NCBI RefSeq assembly: GCF_022229005.1
Contig: NZ_JAKKFD010000055.1
Span: forward strand, 62,001 to 126,000
DNA length: 64,000 bases
Origin: Micromonospora trifolii
Lineage (GTDB): Bacteria > Actinomycetota > Actinomycetes > Mycobacteriales > Micromonosporaceae
Reading direction: 5' to 3'
The notes under the pieces were generated by a model. That model saw only the letters and a program-made list of their open reading frames with translations, was not told the origin of the DNA and did not search any database. Both the position numbers and the translations under genes were made by a program. Shown one piece after another: positions 32,609 through 41,273 of this stretch; positions within the stretch are counted from its first letter, which is position 1; every line of letters starts with the position of its first letter.

Positions 32609-33586
32609 TTACCCTAGCCGCGTCCGGAAGTACTCGATCGTGCGTCGCAGGCCATCTTCGGGCGCGACCGACGGCTCGTATCCGAGCAGTTCACGAGCGA
32701 GCGTGAGATCCGGCCGACGCATCTCCGGGTCATCCGAGCTGCGGGTGACATAGGTCACCTTCGAGGTGCTGTCGGAGAGCGACACGATCAACTCGGCGAG
32801 TTGCCGCATGGTCAGCTCATGCTCGGTGCCGCAGTTGACCGGGCCCGTCTCGGTCGAGTCGAGCAGCAGCAGGATGCCGCGCACCAGATCCTCGACGAAG
32901 CAGATGGACCGGGTCTGGTTGCCAGTGCCGTGCACGGTGATCGGCTCGCCGCGCAGCGCCTGGGAGATGAAGGTGGGGATGGCGCGGCCGTCGTCCGGGC
33001 GCATCCGCGGGCCGTACGTGTTGAAGATCCGGACGATCGCCGCGTCGAGCCCTCGGTAGCGGTGGTACGCCATCGTGGCGGCCTCGGAGAAGCGCTTGGC
33101 CTCGTCGTAGACGCTGCGGACCCCGATCGGGTTGACGTTGCCCCAGTAGGTCTCCCGCTGCGGGTGCTCCTTCGGGTCCCCGTACGCCTCGGAGGTGGAC
33201 GCCATCAGGAACCGGGCGCCGTCGGCGGCCGCGCGCTCCAGCAGGTGCAGGGTGCCGACCGAGCCGACCCGGAGGATCTCCACCGGCAACTGGGCGAAGT
33301 CGGTGGGGCTGGCCGGCGAGGCCATGTGCAGGATCGCGTCGAACCGCTCGGCCAGTGCCGGGTGGTGGGTCGGCAGACCGTCGGAGATGTCCGCTTCGAC
33401 GAGGGTGAAGGTCGGCCGGTCCAGCAGGTGGGCGACGTTCTCCTTGGAGCCGGTCACGAAGTTGTCCAGCGCCACCACCGTGCAGCCTCGGGCGATCAGC
33501 GAGTCCACCAGGTGCGACGGGACGAAGCCAGCTCCGCCGGTGACGAGGACGCGGTGACCGGACCCAAAGCGCTCAGCAACCTTCAT
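32609..33586 (-). CDS. UDP-glucuronate decarboxylase-like NAD-dependent epimerase/dehydratase
   Basis: 325 residues of the extended short-chain dehydrogenase family. The NAD-binding TGGAGFVPSHLVDSL is at residues 16-30, the catalytic Ser in MASTSEAYGDPKEHP and the Tyr-Lys pair in SVYDEAKRFSEA. The segments RIFNTYGPRMRPDDGRAIPT and GNQTRSICFVEDLVRGI match UDP-glucuronate decarboxylases (UXS), which make UDP-xylose; related 4,6-dehydratases and epimerases are possible. Placed beside three LCP ligases it may supply a nucleotide sugar for wall polysaccharide. TAGGCT lies 7 nt before the ATG. Confidence 0.87.
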   Translation of the reverse strand: MKVAERFGSGHRVLVTGGAGFVPSHLVDSLIARGCTVVALDNFVTGSKENVAHLLDRPTFTLVEADISDGLPTHHPALAERFDAILHMASPASPTDFAQLPVEILRVGSVGTLHLLERAAADGARFLMASTSEAYGDPKEHPQRETYWGNVNPIGVRSVYDEAKRFSEAATMAYHRYRGLDAAIVRIFNTYGPRMRPDDGRAIPTFISQALRGEPITVHGTGNQTRSICFVEDLVRGILLLLDSTETGPVNCGTEHELTMRQLAELIVSLSDSTSKVTYVTRSSDDPEMRRPDLTLARELLGYEPSVAPEDGLRRTIEYFRTRLG

Positions 33587-33593
33587 ACCGCTC

Positions 33594-33599
33594 AGCCTA
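33594..33599 (-). promoter_or_regulatory. -10 hexamer TAGGCT, probable leaderless promoter of the UXS-like gene
   Basis: TAGGCT is followed by 7 nt (GAGCGGT) and the ATG at 33586 on the minus strand. Confidence 0.55.
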
Positions 33600-33619
33600 C
33601 CGACCGCCGAATTGGCGGA

Positions 33620-33660
33620 AGGGGTCCCCTGTTGACGTCACGCGTCAGCAGGGGACCCCT
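33620..33660. terminator. Strong hairpin terminator of the symporter gene
   Basis: AGGGGTCCCCTGTTGACG and CGTCAGCAGGGGACCCCT form an 18-bp stem with one wobble pair and a 5-nt loop, just beyond the symporter stop codon. Confidence 0.8.
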
Positions 33661-33675
33661 CGACAGGTGCCGCGA

Positions 33676-35367
33676 TCAGTGGGCGCCGGAGCCGGTGAGG
33701 GCTCGCACCTCCAGCTCCGCGTACTTGTCCTCGTCGTGCTCCTTGGAGATGACGGTGCCGATCCATCCGCAGAGGAAACCGAACGGGATGGAGAGGATGC
33801 CCGGGTTGGACAGCGGGAACCACTGCCAGTCGTGGTCCGGGAACATCGAGGTCGCCGCACCGGAGACCACCGGCGAGAAGAACACCAGCAGCACGGCCGA
33901 GAGCAGCCCACCGTAGATCGCCCACACCGCGCCGGAGGTGTTGAACCGCCGCCAGAAGAGGCTGTAGAGGATGGCCGGTAGGTTGCCCGAGGCGGCGACC
34001 GCGAAGGCCAACGCCACCAGGAACGCCACGTTGAGGTTCTGCGCGAAGATCGACAGGGCGATCGACACCGCGCCGATCGCCAGGGCGGAGATCCGGGCGA
34101 CCCGCACCTCCTGCCGCTCCGACGCCTCGCCCTTCTTCAGCACGTTCGCGTAGAAGTCGTGCGCCAGGCTGGACGACGACGCCAGTGTCAACCCGGCGAC
34201 CACCGCGAGGATGGTGGCGAAGGCGACCGCCGCGATGATCGCCAGCAGGGCTGCCCCACCCAGTTCACCGCCGAAGAAGTCGATGCCGAGCGCTTCGGCC
34301 AACTGCGGCGCGGCGGTGTTGCCAGCCTTGTCCTGTGCCGTGATCGCCTGGCTGCCCACCAGCGCCGCCGCACCGAAGCCGAGGGCCAGGGTGAGCAGGT
34401 AGAAGGTGCCGATGATGCCGATCGCCCAGAGCACGCTCTTGCGGGCCGCCTTCGCGGTCGGCACCGTGTAGAAGCGGATCAGGATGTGCGGCAGACCGGC
34501 GGTGCCGAGCACCAGGGCGATACCCAGGGACAGCAGATCCACCTTGTTGTAGAACGTCTGTGTCGAGTTGCCGGCGACCTCGACGCCGTACCGGAGCCCG
34601 GGTTCGAGGAACGCGCTGCCCTTGCCCGATGCGGCGGCCGCCTGGCCGAGCAGCTCCGACAGGTTGAAGTTGAACTTCGCCAGCACCAGGATGGTCATCA
34701 ACAGCGCGCCGCCCATGAGCAGGAACGCCTTGACGATCTGCACGTAGGTGGTGCCCTTCATGCCGCCCACTGTGACGTAGATGATCATCAGCGCGCCGAC
34801 CATGATGATGGTGGCCACCTTCGCGGTGTCCGCGTCCATGCCGAGGAAGGTCGTCCCCGGCCGGATGCCGAGCAGCAGCGCGACCAGCGCGCCGGCGCCG
34901 ACCATCTGGGCGAGCAGGTAGAAAATCGACACCGTGATGGTGGAGACCGCCGCCGCCGTACGCACCGGACGTTGACGCATCCGGAAGGCCAGCACGTCCG
35001 CCATCGTGTACCGGCCCGAGTTCCGCAGCAGCTCCGCGACCAGCAGCAGGGCCACCAGCCAGGCGACCAGGAAGCCGATCGAGTAGAGGAAGCCGTCGTA
35101 GCCGTACAGCGCGATGATGCCGGCGATGCCGAGGAACGAGGCGGCCGACATGTAGTCGCCGCCGATCGCCATGCCGTTCTGGAAGCCGGTGAAGGACCGG
35201 CCGCCCGCGTAGAAGTCGGTCGCCGTCTTGGTCTGTCGGCTGGCCCAGATGGTGATGCCCAGGGTCACCGCCACGAAGACCAGGAAGAGCGTGATGGTCA
35301 GGTTGCGGGCGGTGTGATTGCCCGCCTCAGCCGCGAGGAACGTCTCAACCGCGTGAACCGTCTTCAC
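33676..35367 (-). CDS. Sodium:solute symporter, cation/acetate type (ActP-like)
   Basis: 563 residues with about 13 hydrophobic segments. Family signatures are FYAGGRSFTGFQNGMAIGGD, YMSAASFLGIAGIIALYGYD, GLPHILIRFYTVPTAKAARK and TFYLLTLALGFGAAALVG, closest to ActP/MctC monocarboxylate transporters that take up acetate, propionate or pyruvate with a cation. The GTG start overlaps the upstream DUF485 gene by 23 bp, the operon seen with yjcH-actP in E. coli. A strong terminator lies 16 bp beyond the stop. A second paralogue is at 39633-41273. Confidence 0.92.
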   Translation of the reverse strand: MKTVHAVETFLAAEAGNHTARNLTITLFLVFVAVTLGITIWASRQTKTATDFYAGGRSFTGFQNGMAIGGDYMSAASFLGIAGIIALYGYDGFLYSIGFLVAWLVALLLVAELLRNSGRYTMADVLAFRMRQRPVRTAAAVSTITVSIFYLLAQMVGAGALVALLLGIRPGTTFLGMDADTAKVATIIMVGALMIIYVTVGGMKGTTYVQIVKAFLLMGGALLMTILVLAKFNFNLSELLGQAAAASGKGSAFLEPGLRYGVEVAGNSTQTFYNKVDLLSLGIALVLGTAGLPHILIRFYTVPTAKAARKSVLWAIGIIGTFYLLTLALGFGAAALVGSQAITAQDKAGNTAAPQLAEALGIDFFGGELGGAALLAIIAAVAFATILAVVAGLTLASSSSLAHDFYANVLKKGEASERQEVRVARISALAIGAVSIALSIFAQNLNVAFLVALAFAVAASGNLPAILYSLFWRRFNTSGAVWAIYGGLLSAVLLVFFSPVVSGAATSMFPDHDWQWFPLSNPGILSIPFGFLCGWIGTVISKEHDEDKYAELEVRALTGSGAH

Positions 35368-35710
35368 GGGTCACCTCCCCGATCTCGGCGCGGATCCGGT
35401 CCGCGATGGGGTCGATCTTCCGGTCCGCGTACCGGGAGTAGAGCCAGGCGATCAGGAACGTGGAGACGAACTGGAGCAGGCCGAAGACCAGTGCGACGTT
35501 GATGTTGCTGCCGAACAGCTTCGTGCCCATGAAGTCCCGGGCGTACGCGGAGAGAATGACGTAGAGCGCATACCACAGGAAGAAAGCGACGGTCATCGGG
35601 AAGACGAAGCCGCGCAGCGCACGCCGCAGCCCGGCGAACTCGTCCGACCGTTGTACGGCCAGGTACTTGTCCGACTGGGAAGCGGCCGGAGCGGGTGTGT
35701 CCGTGGACAT
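35345..35710 (-). CDS. DUF485 membrane protein, partner of the acetate symporter (YjcH-like)
   Basis: 121 residues with two membrane segments (about 36-58 and 72-95). VFPMTVAFFLWYALYVILSA, YARDFMGTKLFGSNINVALV and FLIAWLYSRYADRKIDP match DUF485, the small protein nearly always encoded before ActP-type symporters. Its role is unclear, perhaps assembly or modulation of the transporter. The 23-bp overlap with the symporter gene implies translational coupling. The tail GEVTREDGSRG is encoded within the overlap. Confidence 0.9.
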   Translation of the reverse strand: MSTDTPAPAASQSDKYLAVQRSDEFAGLRRALRGFVFPMTVAFFLWYALYVILSAYARDFMGTKLFGSNINVALVFGLLQFVSTFLIAWLYSRYADRKIDPIADRIRAEIGEVTREDGSRG

Positions 35711-35885
35711 CTGTGGATCACCACCTTCACAGGCGTCAGAGGAGTTTCGCGCACCGTAAAGAGCGCACTCCCCGGCAGGGAAGGCTGAGATCGACGCCGG
35801 TCGGCGAGTGCGCCGAGCGGTTGGCTGGCTGCGCCAAGTGACTCAGGTCACTGCGGTGATCGGTCGCCCCAGGCGAGGCGTCCGT

Positions 35886-36419
35886 TCAGGCCGGCAGCTC
35901 GTGGTAACGACCGCGGTAGTGCAGCAGCGGAGTGGCCTCCTCGGCGAGGTCGACAGCCTCGATCGTGGCCTCGACCAGCAGGCCCCAGCCGTACTCCCGG
36001 GCGGTGTCCAGCCGGCACCCGGCCCAGCCGCCGGCGTCCGCCGGCACCGGCCCGAACGGCGTCTCGATCCACGTGCCGGTGGCGAAGAGCCCGCCCGGGG
36101 CGGGAAAGAGGCCGGCGAACCGGTCGGCGAGTTGCCGGTGCGGCGGGCCGAGCGGCGTGACCGCGAAACGACCCGACTCCTCGACGGCCGCCCAGAGGTC
36201 GGACTCCGGGTCGATCAACCCGAGCAGCCGGTCCGGTTCCCCCTCGGCCACCAGGGTGGACGAGACGGTAAGCCCGGCCGGACCGGGTGCCGTCCAGAGG
36301 GTCACCGGTGCGGCGAGACGACCACGCAGCCTGCGTACCGGCGACCGTTGCCCGGTCGGCACCGCGAACGGATCGGTGTGATGGATCTCGGCACCCGGCT
36401 CATGATTCACGTGAAACAT
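35886..36419 (-). CDS. Flavin reductase-like FMN-binding protein
   Basis: 177 residues from ATG at 36419 (MFHVNHEPGAEIHHTDPFAV). A split-barrel flavin-binding domain is indicated by RLAAPVTLWTAPGPAGLTVS, GLIDPESDLWAAVEESGRFA and VTPLGPPHRQLADRFAG. These proteins reduce FMN with NAD(P)H for partner monooxygenases or store flavin. No monooxygenase partner is adjacent. The start codon overlaps a parS-like 16-mer. An upstream-extended reading was rejected because its residues are Arg-rich noise. Confidence 0.83.
   Translation of the reverse strand: MFHVNHEPGAEIHHTDPFAVPTGQRSPVRRLRGRLAAPVTLWTAPGPAGLTVSSTLVAEGEPDRLLGLIDPESDLWAAVEESGRFAVTPLGPPHRQLADRFAGLFPAPGGLFATGTWIETPFGPVPADAGGWAGCRLDTAREYGWGLLVEATIEAVDLAEEATPLLHYRGRYHELPA
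36403..36418. promoter_or_regulatory. parS-like ParB-binding site
   Basis: The minus strand reads TGTTTCACGTGAATCA, differing from the bacterial parS consensus TGTTTCACGTGAAACA at a single base (A to T in the right half-site). It overlaps codons 1-6 of the flavin reductase (MFHVNH). parS sites commonly overlap starts encoding MFHVKH-like peptides. ParB binding is inferred. Confidence 0.5.
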
Positions 36420-36575
36420 TGTGCCGCCCCGACCCCTCGCCCGTCGGCTGGCACGGCCAGAGCGTGCCGCATTGGCAGGTGTGGCCGGCTCGCCTTGGCT
36501 CTCCGGCCGTCCGGGGCGGTGGAGTTGCCCGGCTACGGCGCGGTCCGCTCGGCGGAGGGCGATACCCGAATGACC

Positions 36576-36615
36576 GTGATGCCTCTGAGTCATATTGATG
36601 CCTCAGAGGCATCAC
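36576..36615. repeat. Perfect 14-bp inverted repeat in the gap upstream of the flavin reductase gene
   Basis: GTGATGCCTCTGAG (36576-36589) and CTCAGAGGCATCAC (36602-36615) are exact complements around TCATATTGATGC. It may terminate the minus-strand ABC permease gene, which ends about 190 bp before it, or act as an operator. Apart from this and the parS-like site I see nothing else in the 383-bp gap 36420-36802. Confidence 0.6.
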
Positions 36616-36802
36616 GCTCGCGGTGACACACCGATCCCTGGTGGGATGCGCCGTCCGGTCGCTTGCGTGGTCTGAGGTCCGATCCGCTGGCCGGTCGATT
36701 CTGCGGGCCTGCCGACCGCTCCGGCCCGACCCTCACCTTCGCTCCGGCCGCCTGGCGCGGCTTCCTTGCCGAGGCCGTCCAGGCGGCCAGCCGACGGGCC
36801 GG

Positions 36803-38506
36803 CTAGCGGCGCGGCGTGACGGTGGCCAGCAACTCCGGCTGGCGTCGGTCCAGCACGTCGCCGGCCAGGTATGCGCCCAGCAGAGCCGCGCCCAGCCCGT
36901 ACGCGGCGCCGACCGGCAGGGCCAACCAGAGCCACGCGTCACCGAGCAGCGCGGCGGCCACCACCATCGGCACCGCGACGACCACCGAGACGAGCATGGC
37001 CAGCAGGGTGAGCAGCCCCTTCGCCAGGCCCGCACCGCTGTTCATGGCGAACGGGTTGCTCGTCTCCGGCAGTGAGTACGCCCCGAGCACCGAGATCAGG
37101 CTGTTCACCGCCAGCCCGGCGCCGTAGGTGGCCACCAGGCCGCCGATGGTGAGCCCGATCCACTCCGGTCGGCTGAGCAGGAACGACAGGACCACCGCGA
37201 CGAAGCCCAACATCGGCAGCACGTACAGCGAGAAGGCCGTCATCCGGGCCCGCAATTCGACCCGGCCGGGCACCCCGGCCACCACGTTCGCCGCGTACGC
37301 GCTGCCGTCGAAGCCGAACTGGTTGGCCAGGGTGACGGCGGCGAGCACGCCCACGAGGACCATGGAGATGGTGACTACGACCGGTGAGCTGTCGCTGGCA
37401 GCCGCAGTGAACCCGGCACCGCCCTCGACCGCGAAGTCCCCGCCCGTAACGTTGATCAACACCGGTACGAAGATGCCGACCACCGCGATCGTGATCAGGT
37501 TGGCCCGGCGACGCGCGTCCCGCCACCAGTAACGGGCCTCCCGGGCGACCAGGGCACCGAACCGGTCCCGGCCGGCCCAGGTGGCGATCCGCGGAAACAG
37601 TTGGGCGACAGCGCCGCCGGTGACCCCGCGCCGCACCGGGGCCTTACCGGCGCTCGCCGCACCCACCATCGCCGACTCGAGCGACCGGGACCACCAGGCC
37701 AGCAGGGCGCCGAGCGCCACCACCGTGATCAGCAACTTGACCGGTGCCGCCCACACCCGGCCCTGGGCCACGTCGATGCCGACGGTCCACGGAGCGCCCA
37801 ACGGCGTCCAACCGATAACTGTCGCCACGCCGGTCAACCGGGCCCAGTCCGCCTCGCGCAGCGCGGCGAGGCCGAAGACCTGCAACGGGCCGAGCAGCGC
37901 GGCCGTCACCGCCAGCAGCACGGCCGCCAGGTCACGGACCCGTCGGGACCGCAACATGGTGGCGAAGGCGCTGGTCACCGCCCGGCTGGCGGCCACACAG
38001 AGCAGCAAACCGGCGAGCACACCCACGACGGCGACCAACCCCGCCGACCAGCCACCCAACGACCAGGCGGTCAGCACCAGCCCGAACGACGCGATGAGCA
38101 CCGCCAGCACCGGCACGCTGATCAGGGCCGCCACGAACAGGCCGGTCACCAACGTGCGCCGGGGCAGCGGCAGCAGCGCGAATCGGGCCGGGTCCAGTGT
38201 CTCGTCCACACCGAAGAAGACCAGCGGTAGAAAAAGCCAACCGAGCACCAGCAGCCCGCCACCGGCCGCCGCGATGAGCACCGCGTACCGGCCGTTGCCG
38301 GTCAGGCCCGGCGCGGCGAAGAGGAAGAACCCACTGGCGGCGAACCAGAGCCCGAGCAACGCGCCGCCGACGAACAGGGCGATCCGCCAGCCCTGGCCTC
38401 GAAAGTTGTTGCCCATCACCCGCAGCTTGAGCCGCACGAAGTGTCGAGCGGAAACCGACCGTACCGGCGCGGCGGGGGTGGCGTCCGCACTCACTGGGAG
38501 AGCCAC
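36803..38506 (-). CDS. ABC transporter permease (about 12 transmembrane segments)
   Basis: 567 residues with many hydrophobic stretches, the first at about 42-62 after an Arg-rich cytoplasmic end (FVRLKLRVMGNNFRGQGWRI). It has no substrate-binding domain and pairs with the ATPase encoded directly upstream, whose gene overlaps it by 16 bp. Actinobacterial permeases of this size, with repeated TM halves and a central basic loop (ARYWWRDARRRANL), are exporters of unknown cargo. The architecture (two fused TM halves) suggests one permease polypeptide per ATPase dimer half. The substrate is not predictable. Confidence 0.85.
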   Translation of the reverse strand: MALPVSADATPAAPVRSVSARHFVRLKLRVMGNNFRGQGWRIALFVGGALLGLWFAASGFFLFAAPGLTGNGRYAVLIAAAGGGLLVLGWLFLPLVFFGVDETLDPARFALLPLPRRTLVTGLFVAALISVPVLAVLIASFGLVLTAWSLGGWSAGLVAVVGVLAGLLLCVAASRAVTSAFATMLRSRRVRDLAAVLLAVTAALLGPLQVFGLAALREADWARLTGVATVIGWTPLGAPWTVGIDVAQGRVWAAPVKLLITVVALGALLAWWSRSLESAMVGAASAGKAPVRRGVTGGAVAQLFPRIATWAGRDRFGALVAREARYWWRDARRRANLITIAVVGIFVPVLINVTGGDFAVEGGAGFTAAASDSSPVVVTISMVLVGVLAAVTLANQFGFDGSAYAANVVAGVPGRVELRARMTAFSLYVLPMLGFVAVVLSFLLSRPEWIGLTIGGLVATYGAGLAVNSLISVLGAYSLPETSNPFAMNSGAGLAKGLLTLLAMLVSVVVAVPMVVAAALLGDAWLWLALPVGAAYGLGAALLGAYLAGDVLDRRQPELLATVTPRR

Positions 38507-39255
38507 GACAGCTCCTCGCCGGTCGCGGTGCGCCCGCCGACCACCTCGACGAAGACCTGCTCCAACGAGCGGCCGCCGCGGACCTCGTCGATGGTGCCGA
38601 CCCGCTTGATGGTGCCACCGGCGAGGATCGCCACGTGCGAGCAGAGCCGCTCGACGACCTCCATCACGTGACTGGAGAACACCACAGTGCCGCCGCCGGC
38701 CGCGTAGCGGGTGAGGATGTCCCGGATCAGCGCCGCGGAGACCGGGTCGACCGCCTCGAACGGCTCGTCCAACACCAGCACCCGAGGGCCGTGCAGCAGC
38801 GCGCAGGCCAGGCCGATCTTCTTCTTCATGCCTGCCGAGTAGTCCACCACCAGCGTGCGACCGGCGTCTCCGAGCGCCAGCACGTCCAGCAGCTCGGCAG
38901 CCCGCTGGTCGACCACCGCAGGGTCCATCCCCCGCAACAACCCGTTGTACGCCAGCAGCTCCGCGCCGGTCAGCCGGTCGAACAACCGGACCCCGTCGGG
39001 CATCACTCCGAGCAGCCGCTTGGCGGTGACCGGGTCCTGCCAGACGTCGTGCCCGAGCACCCAGGCCGAGCCGGCGTCCGGTCGCAACAGCCCGACCGCC
39101 ATCGACAGGGTGGTCGTCTTGCCGGCGCCGTTCGGGCCGAGCAGGCCATAGAAGGAGCCGGCGGGGACGTCCAGGTCGACGCCGGCCACCGCGATCGTGC
39201 CGTCGAACCGCTTGGCCAGGCCACGCAGTGCGAGCGCGGGGTGCTCAACAGTCAT
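38491..39255 (-). CDS. ABC transporter ATP-binding protein (exporter type)
   Basis: 254 residues with Walker A GPNGAGKTTTLSMAVGLL (about 38-55), signature-type VVDYSAGMKKKIGLACALLH, Walker B RVLVLDEPFEAVDP, and the H-loop in FSSHVMEVVERL. The signature is YSAGM rather than LSGGQ, a known variant in CcmA/multidrug-type ATPases. ATG at 39255 is supported by TAACGT 6 nt upstream. It drives the overlapping permease gene. Membrane-peripheral, cytoplasmic. Confidence 0.93.
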   Translation of the reverse strand: MTVEHPALALRGLAKRFDGTIAVAGVDLDVPAGSFYGLLGPNGAGKTTTLSMAVGLLRPDAGSAWVLGHDVWQDPVTAKRLLGVMPDGVRLFDRLTGAELLAYNGLLRGMDPAVVDQRAAELLDVLALGDAGRTLVVDYSAGMKKKIGLACALLHGPRVLVLDEPFEAVDPVSAALIRDILTRYAAGGGTVVFSSHVMEVVERLCSHVAILAGGTIKRVGTIDEVRGGRSLEQVFVEVVGGRTATGEELSWLSQ

Positions 39256-39261
39256 GCGCCG

Positions 39262-39267
39262 ACGTTA
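39262..39267 (-). promoter_or_regulatory. -10 hexamer TAACGT, probable leaderless promoter of the ABC exporter genes
   Basis: TAACGT is followed by 6 nt (CGGCGC) and the ATG at 39255 on the minus strand. Confidence 0.5.
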
Positions 39268-39341
39268 TCCGTCCATCGCCAGTTCCGCCGTCCGGCGACG
39301 GGCGGACCCGCGATCATCCCCGAGGCGGACGGTGATTGCGC

Positions 39342-39410
39342 CGATCTTGCAGCTTCTGTTGTCGAATTGGTTGACCTGAGCCTTGTGTCGGGACAGAAAG
39401 TGCAAGATCG
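39342..39410. repeat. Palindromic intergenic repeat, CGATCTTGCA family (copy 2)
   Basis: A 69-bp element with perfect 10-bp ends CGATCTTGCA (39342-39351) and TGCAAGATCG (39401-39410). Its interior starts GCTTCTGTTGTCG and ends GTCGGGACAGAAAG, close to the interior of the copy at 16907-16976 (CTTTCGGTTGCCG ... GCCGGGACAGCAAC). It fills part of the 377-bp gap between the ABC exporter genes and the second symporter. Confidence 0.8.
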
Positions 39411-39454
39411 CGGAACGCGCCGGCAGCGCCGAGGATCTCGCAGGCACGGACTCG

Positions 39455-39616
39455 GTGCTGGTCCGTGTTGAGCACCACGACAATGCCGTTTCCCAGTACC
39501 TGTTCGTTCGGGTCGGCGATCTGACTGCCGAACTCTGGGTGGCCGACCGCGCGGCCGCTACGAGGTACGCCCCAAAGGTTGCCGAACGGCTCTGCGTCGG
39601 CACCGACGCCTGCTGA
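39455..39616 (+). pseudogene. Possible short coding remnant downstream of the palindrome
   Basis: From GTG at 39455 the plus strand reads MLVRVEHHDNAVSQYLFVRV, then GDLTAELWVADRAAATRYAP and KVAERLCVGTDAC to a stop (53 residues). Composition is protein-like and codon use is less GC3-biased than neighbouring genes. There is no clear promoter or ribosome binding site. I do not recognise the family. It may be the 3' end of a degraded gene or chance. Confidence 0.3.
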
Positions 39617-39632
39617 GTTCGACGTCCCGGAC

Positions 39633-41273
39633 TCACATGCGGAGGGCTTCCGGGGTGTGCAGGCGGAGCATGGTGGCGGCGACGTCGGCCGGGGCTCGCC
39701 GGCGGGTCGCCATCGACACGACGACCATCACTGTGAAGGCCAGCGGCACCGTCCAGGCGGCCGGCTGCGCGATGAGCGTGGCCGGCCAGCCGGACAGCGG
39801 TGGGCCGAGCACTGTGACCAGCACCGCGCCGATCGCCGCGCCGCCGCCGGCCACCACGCCGGCGGTGGCGCCCACGTCGGTCAGCCCACGCCACCAGATG
39901 CCGAGCACCAGCAGCGGGCAGAAGCTCGACGCGGCGACCGCGAACGCCAGCCCGACGACCTGCGACACGTCCAGCCCGGAGACGTGCAGCGAGAGCACCG
40001 CGGGCACACCACCAGCGATGACTGTGGCAAGCCGGAAGCCGCGTACCGAGCCCCGACCGAGCACGTCGGTCGAGATCACCCCGGCGACGCTGGTCAGCAG
40101 GCCGGACGAGGTGGAGAGGAACGCCGCGAAGGCGCCCGCGGCGACAAGCGCGGCGAGTAGCCGTCCGGCCAGGCCGTCACCCAGGGCCGCTTCGGGTAGC
40201 AGTACCACCACCGCGTCGGTCTGGCCGCTGAGCAGCAACTGCGGGGTGTAGATCCGGCCGAGGACCCCGTACAGGGTGGGCAGCAGGTAGAACGCGCCGA
40301 CCAACGCCAGCACGACAAGTGTGGTCCGGCGGGCCGCCGCGCCGTCCGGATTGGTGTAGAAGCGCACCAGCACGTGCGGCAGACCCATGGTGCCCAGGAA
40401 GGTGGCCAGGATCAGCGAGTACGTGGCGAACAGGCCCCTGTCGTCGTCACCGGCGGCACTGGGCAGCAACCAGTCGTTGGCGTCGGTGGCCACCCCGGAC
40501 ACGTCCGGCACCGGATCACCGGCAGCGAAGGTCAACTCGTCGCCGGGGCGTACCTCCCGGATGTCACCGTCGGGCAGGGTGAGGGTCGCGCGGTGCTCGA
40601 CCACGACGGTGGTCGCGGCCCGGAACGTGGGCCCGTCGGGCGGGGTCACCGCCGGGCGGCCGTCGGCCTGCCACTGCAGGGCCAGGAAGATCACCGGTAC
40701 GGCGAGAGCGGTCAGCTTGAGCCAGTACTGGAACGCCTGCACGAAGGTGATCGCTCGCATGCCGCCCAGCGCCACGTTGGCGGTGACCACGGCCGCCACC
40801 AGCAGGGCGCCGAGAGGGTACGGGGAGCCGGCCACAGTGGCCAGGGTCAGCCCGGCGCCCTGAAGTTGCGGCACCAGGTACAGCCAACCGATGAAGATCA
40901 CGAAGGCGGTGGCCAGGATGCGGAGCCGACGCGACCCCAGCCGCAGCTCGCAGAAGTCGGGCAGGGTGAACGCACCGGAGCGGCGCAGTGGCGCGGCCAC
41001 GAAGAGCAGCAGGGCCAGGTAGCCGGCGGCGAACCCGACCGGGTACCAGAGCACGTCCACGCCGTACTTGAGAACCAGACCGGCGATGCCGAGGAAGCTC
41101 GCCGCCGACAGGTACTCCCCGCCGATGGCTGCGGCGTTCCAGGTCGGACTGATCGCCCTGGACGCCACCAGGAAGTCGGAAGTGGTCCGGGCCAACCGCA
41201 GCCCGTAGAAGCCGATCCCGACGGTGACGAGGGTGACCGCGACGATGGCCGGGACCACGAAGTCGTTGCCCAC
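39633..41273 (-). CDS. Sodium:solute symporter, monocarboxylate type (second paralogue)
   Basis: 546 residues, GTG start at 41273. It shares the SSS motifs with the 33676 gene (SPTWNAAAIGGEYLSAASFL, GIAGLVLKYGVDVLWYPVGF, LGTMGLPHVLVRFYTNPDG) and belongs to the acetate/pyruvate group. It carries a hydrophilic insert of about 80 residues (roughly 205-285, including VEHRATLTLPDGDIREVRPG and DANDWLLPSAAGDD) between membrane segments, absent from the first paralogue. The upstream gene's TGA abuts its GTG (TGAGTG), implying coupling. Confidence 0.9.
   Translation of the reverse strand: MGNDFVVPAIVAVTLVTVGIGFYGLRLARTTSDFLVASRAISPTWNAAAIGGEYLSAASFLGIAGLVLKYGVDVLWYPVGFAAGYLALLLFVAAPLRRSGAFTLPDFCELRLGSRRLRILATAFVIFIGWLYLVPQLQGAGLTLATVAGSPYPLGALLVAAVVTANVALGGMRAITFVQAFQYWLKLTALAVPVIFLALQWQADGRPAVTPPDGPTFRAATTVVVEHRATLTLPDGDIREVRPGDELTFAAGDPVPDVSGVATDANDWLLPSAAGDDDRGLFATYSLILATFLGTMGLPHVLVRFYTNPDGAAARRTTLVVLALVGAFYLLPTLYGVLGRIYTPQLLLSGQTDAVVVLLPEAALGDGLAGRLLAALVAAGAFAAFLSTSSGLLTSVAGVISTDVLGRGSVRGFRLATVIAGGVPAVLSLHVSGLDVSQVVGLAFAVAASSFCPLLVLGIWWRGLTDVGATAGVVAGGGAAIGAVLVTVLGPPLSGWPATLIAQPAAWTVPLAFTVMVVVSMATRRRAPADVAATMLRLHTPEALRM

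Noticed and set aside
39383-39616. Reading the possible remnant as a complete 77-residue gene from 39383
   Set aside because: The first 24 codons lie partly inside the palindromic repeat and have no ribosome binding site; only the part from 39455 looks protein-like.
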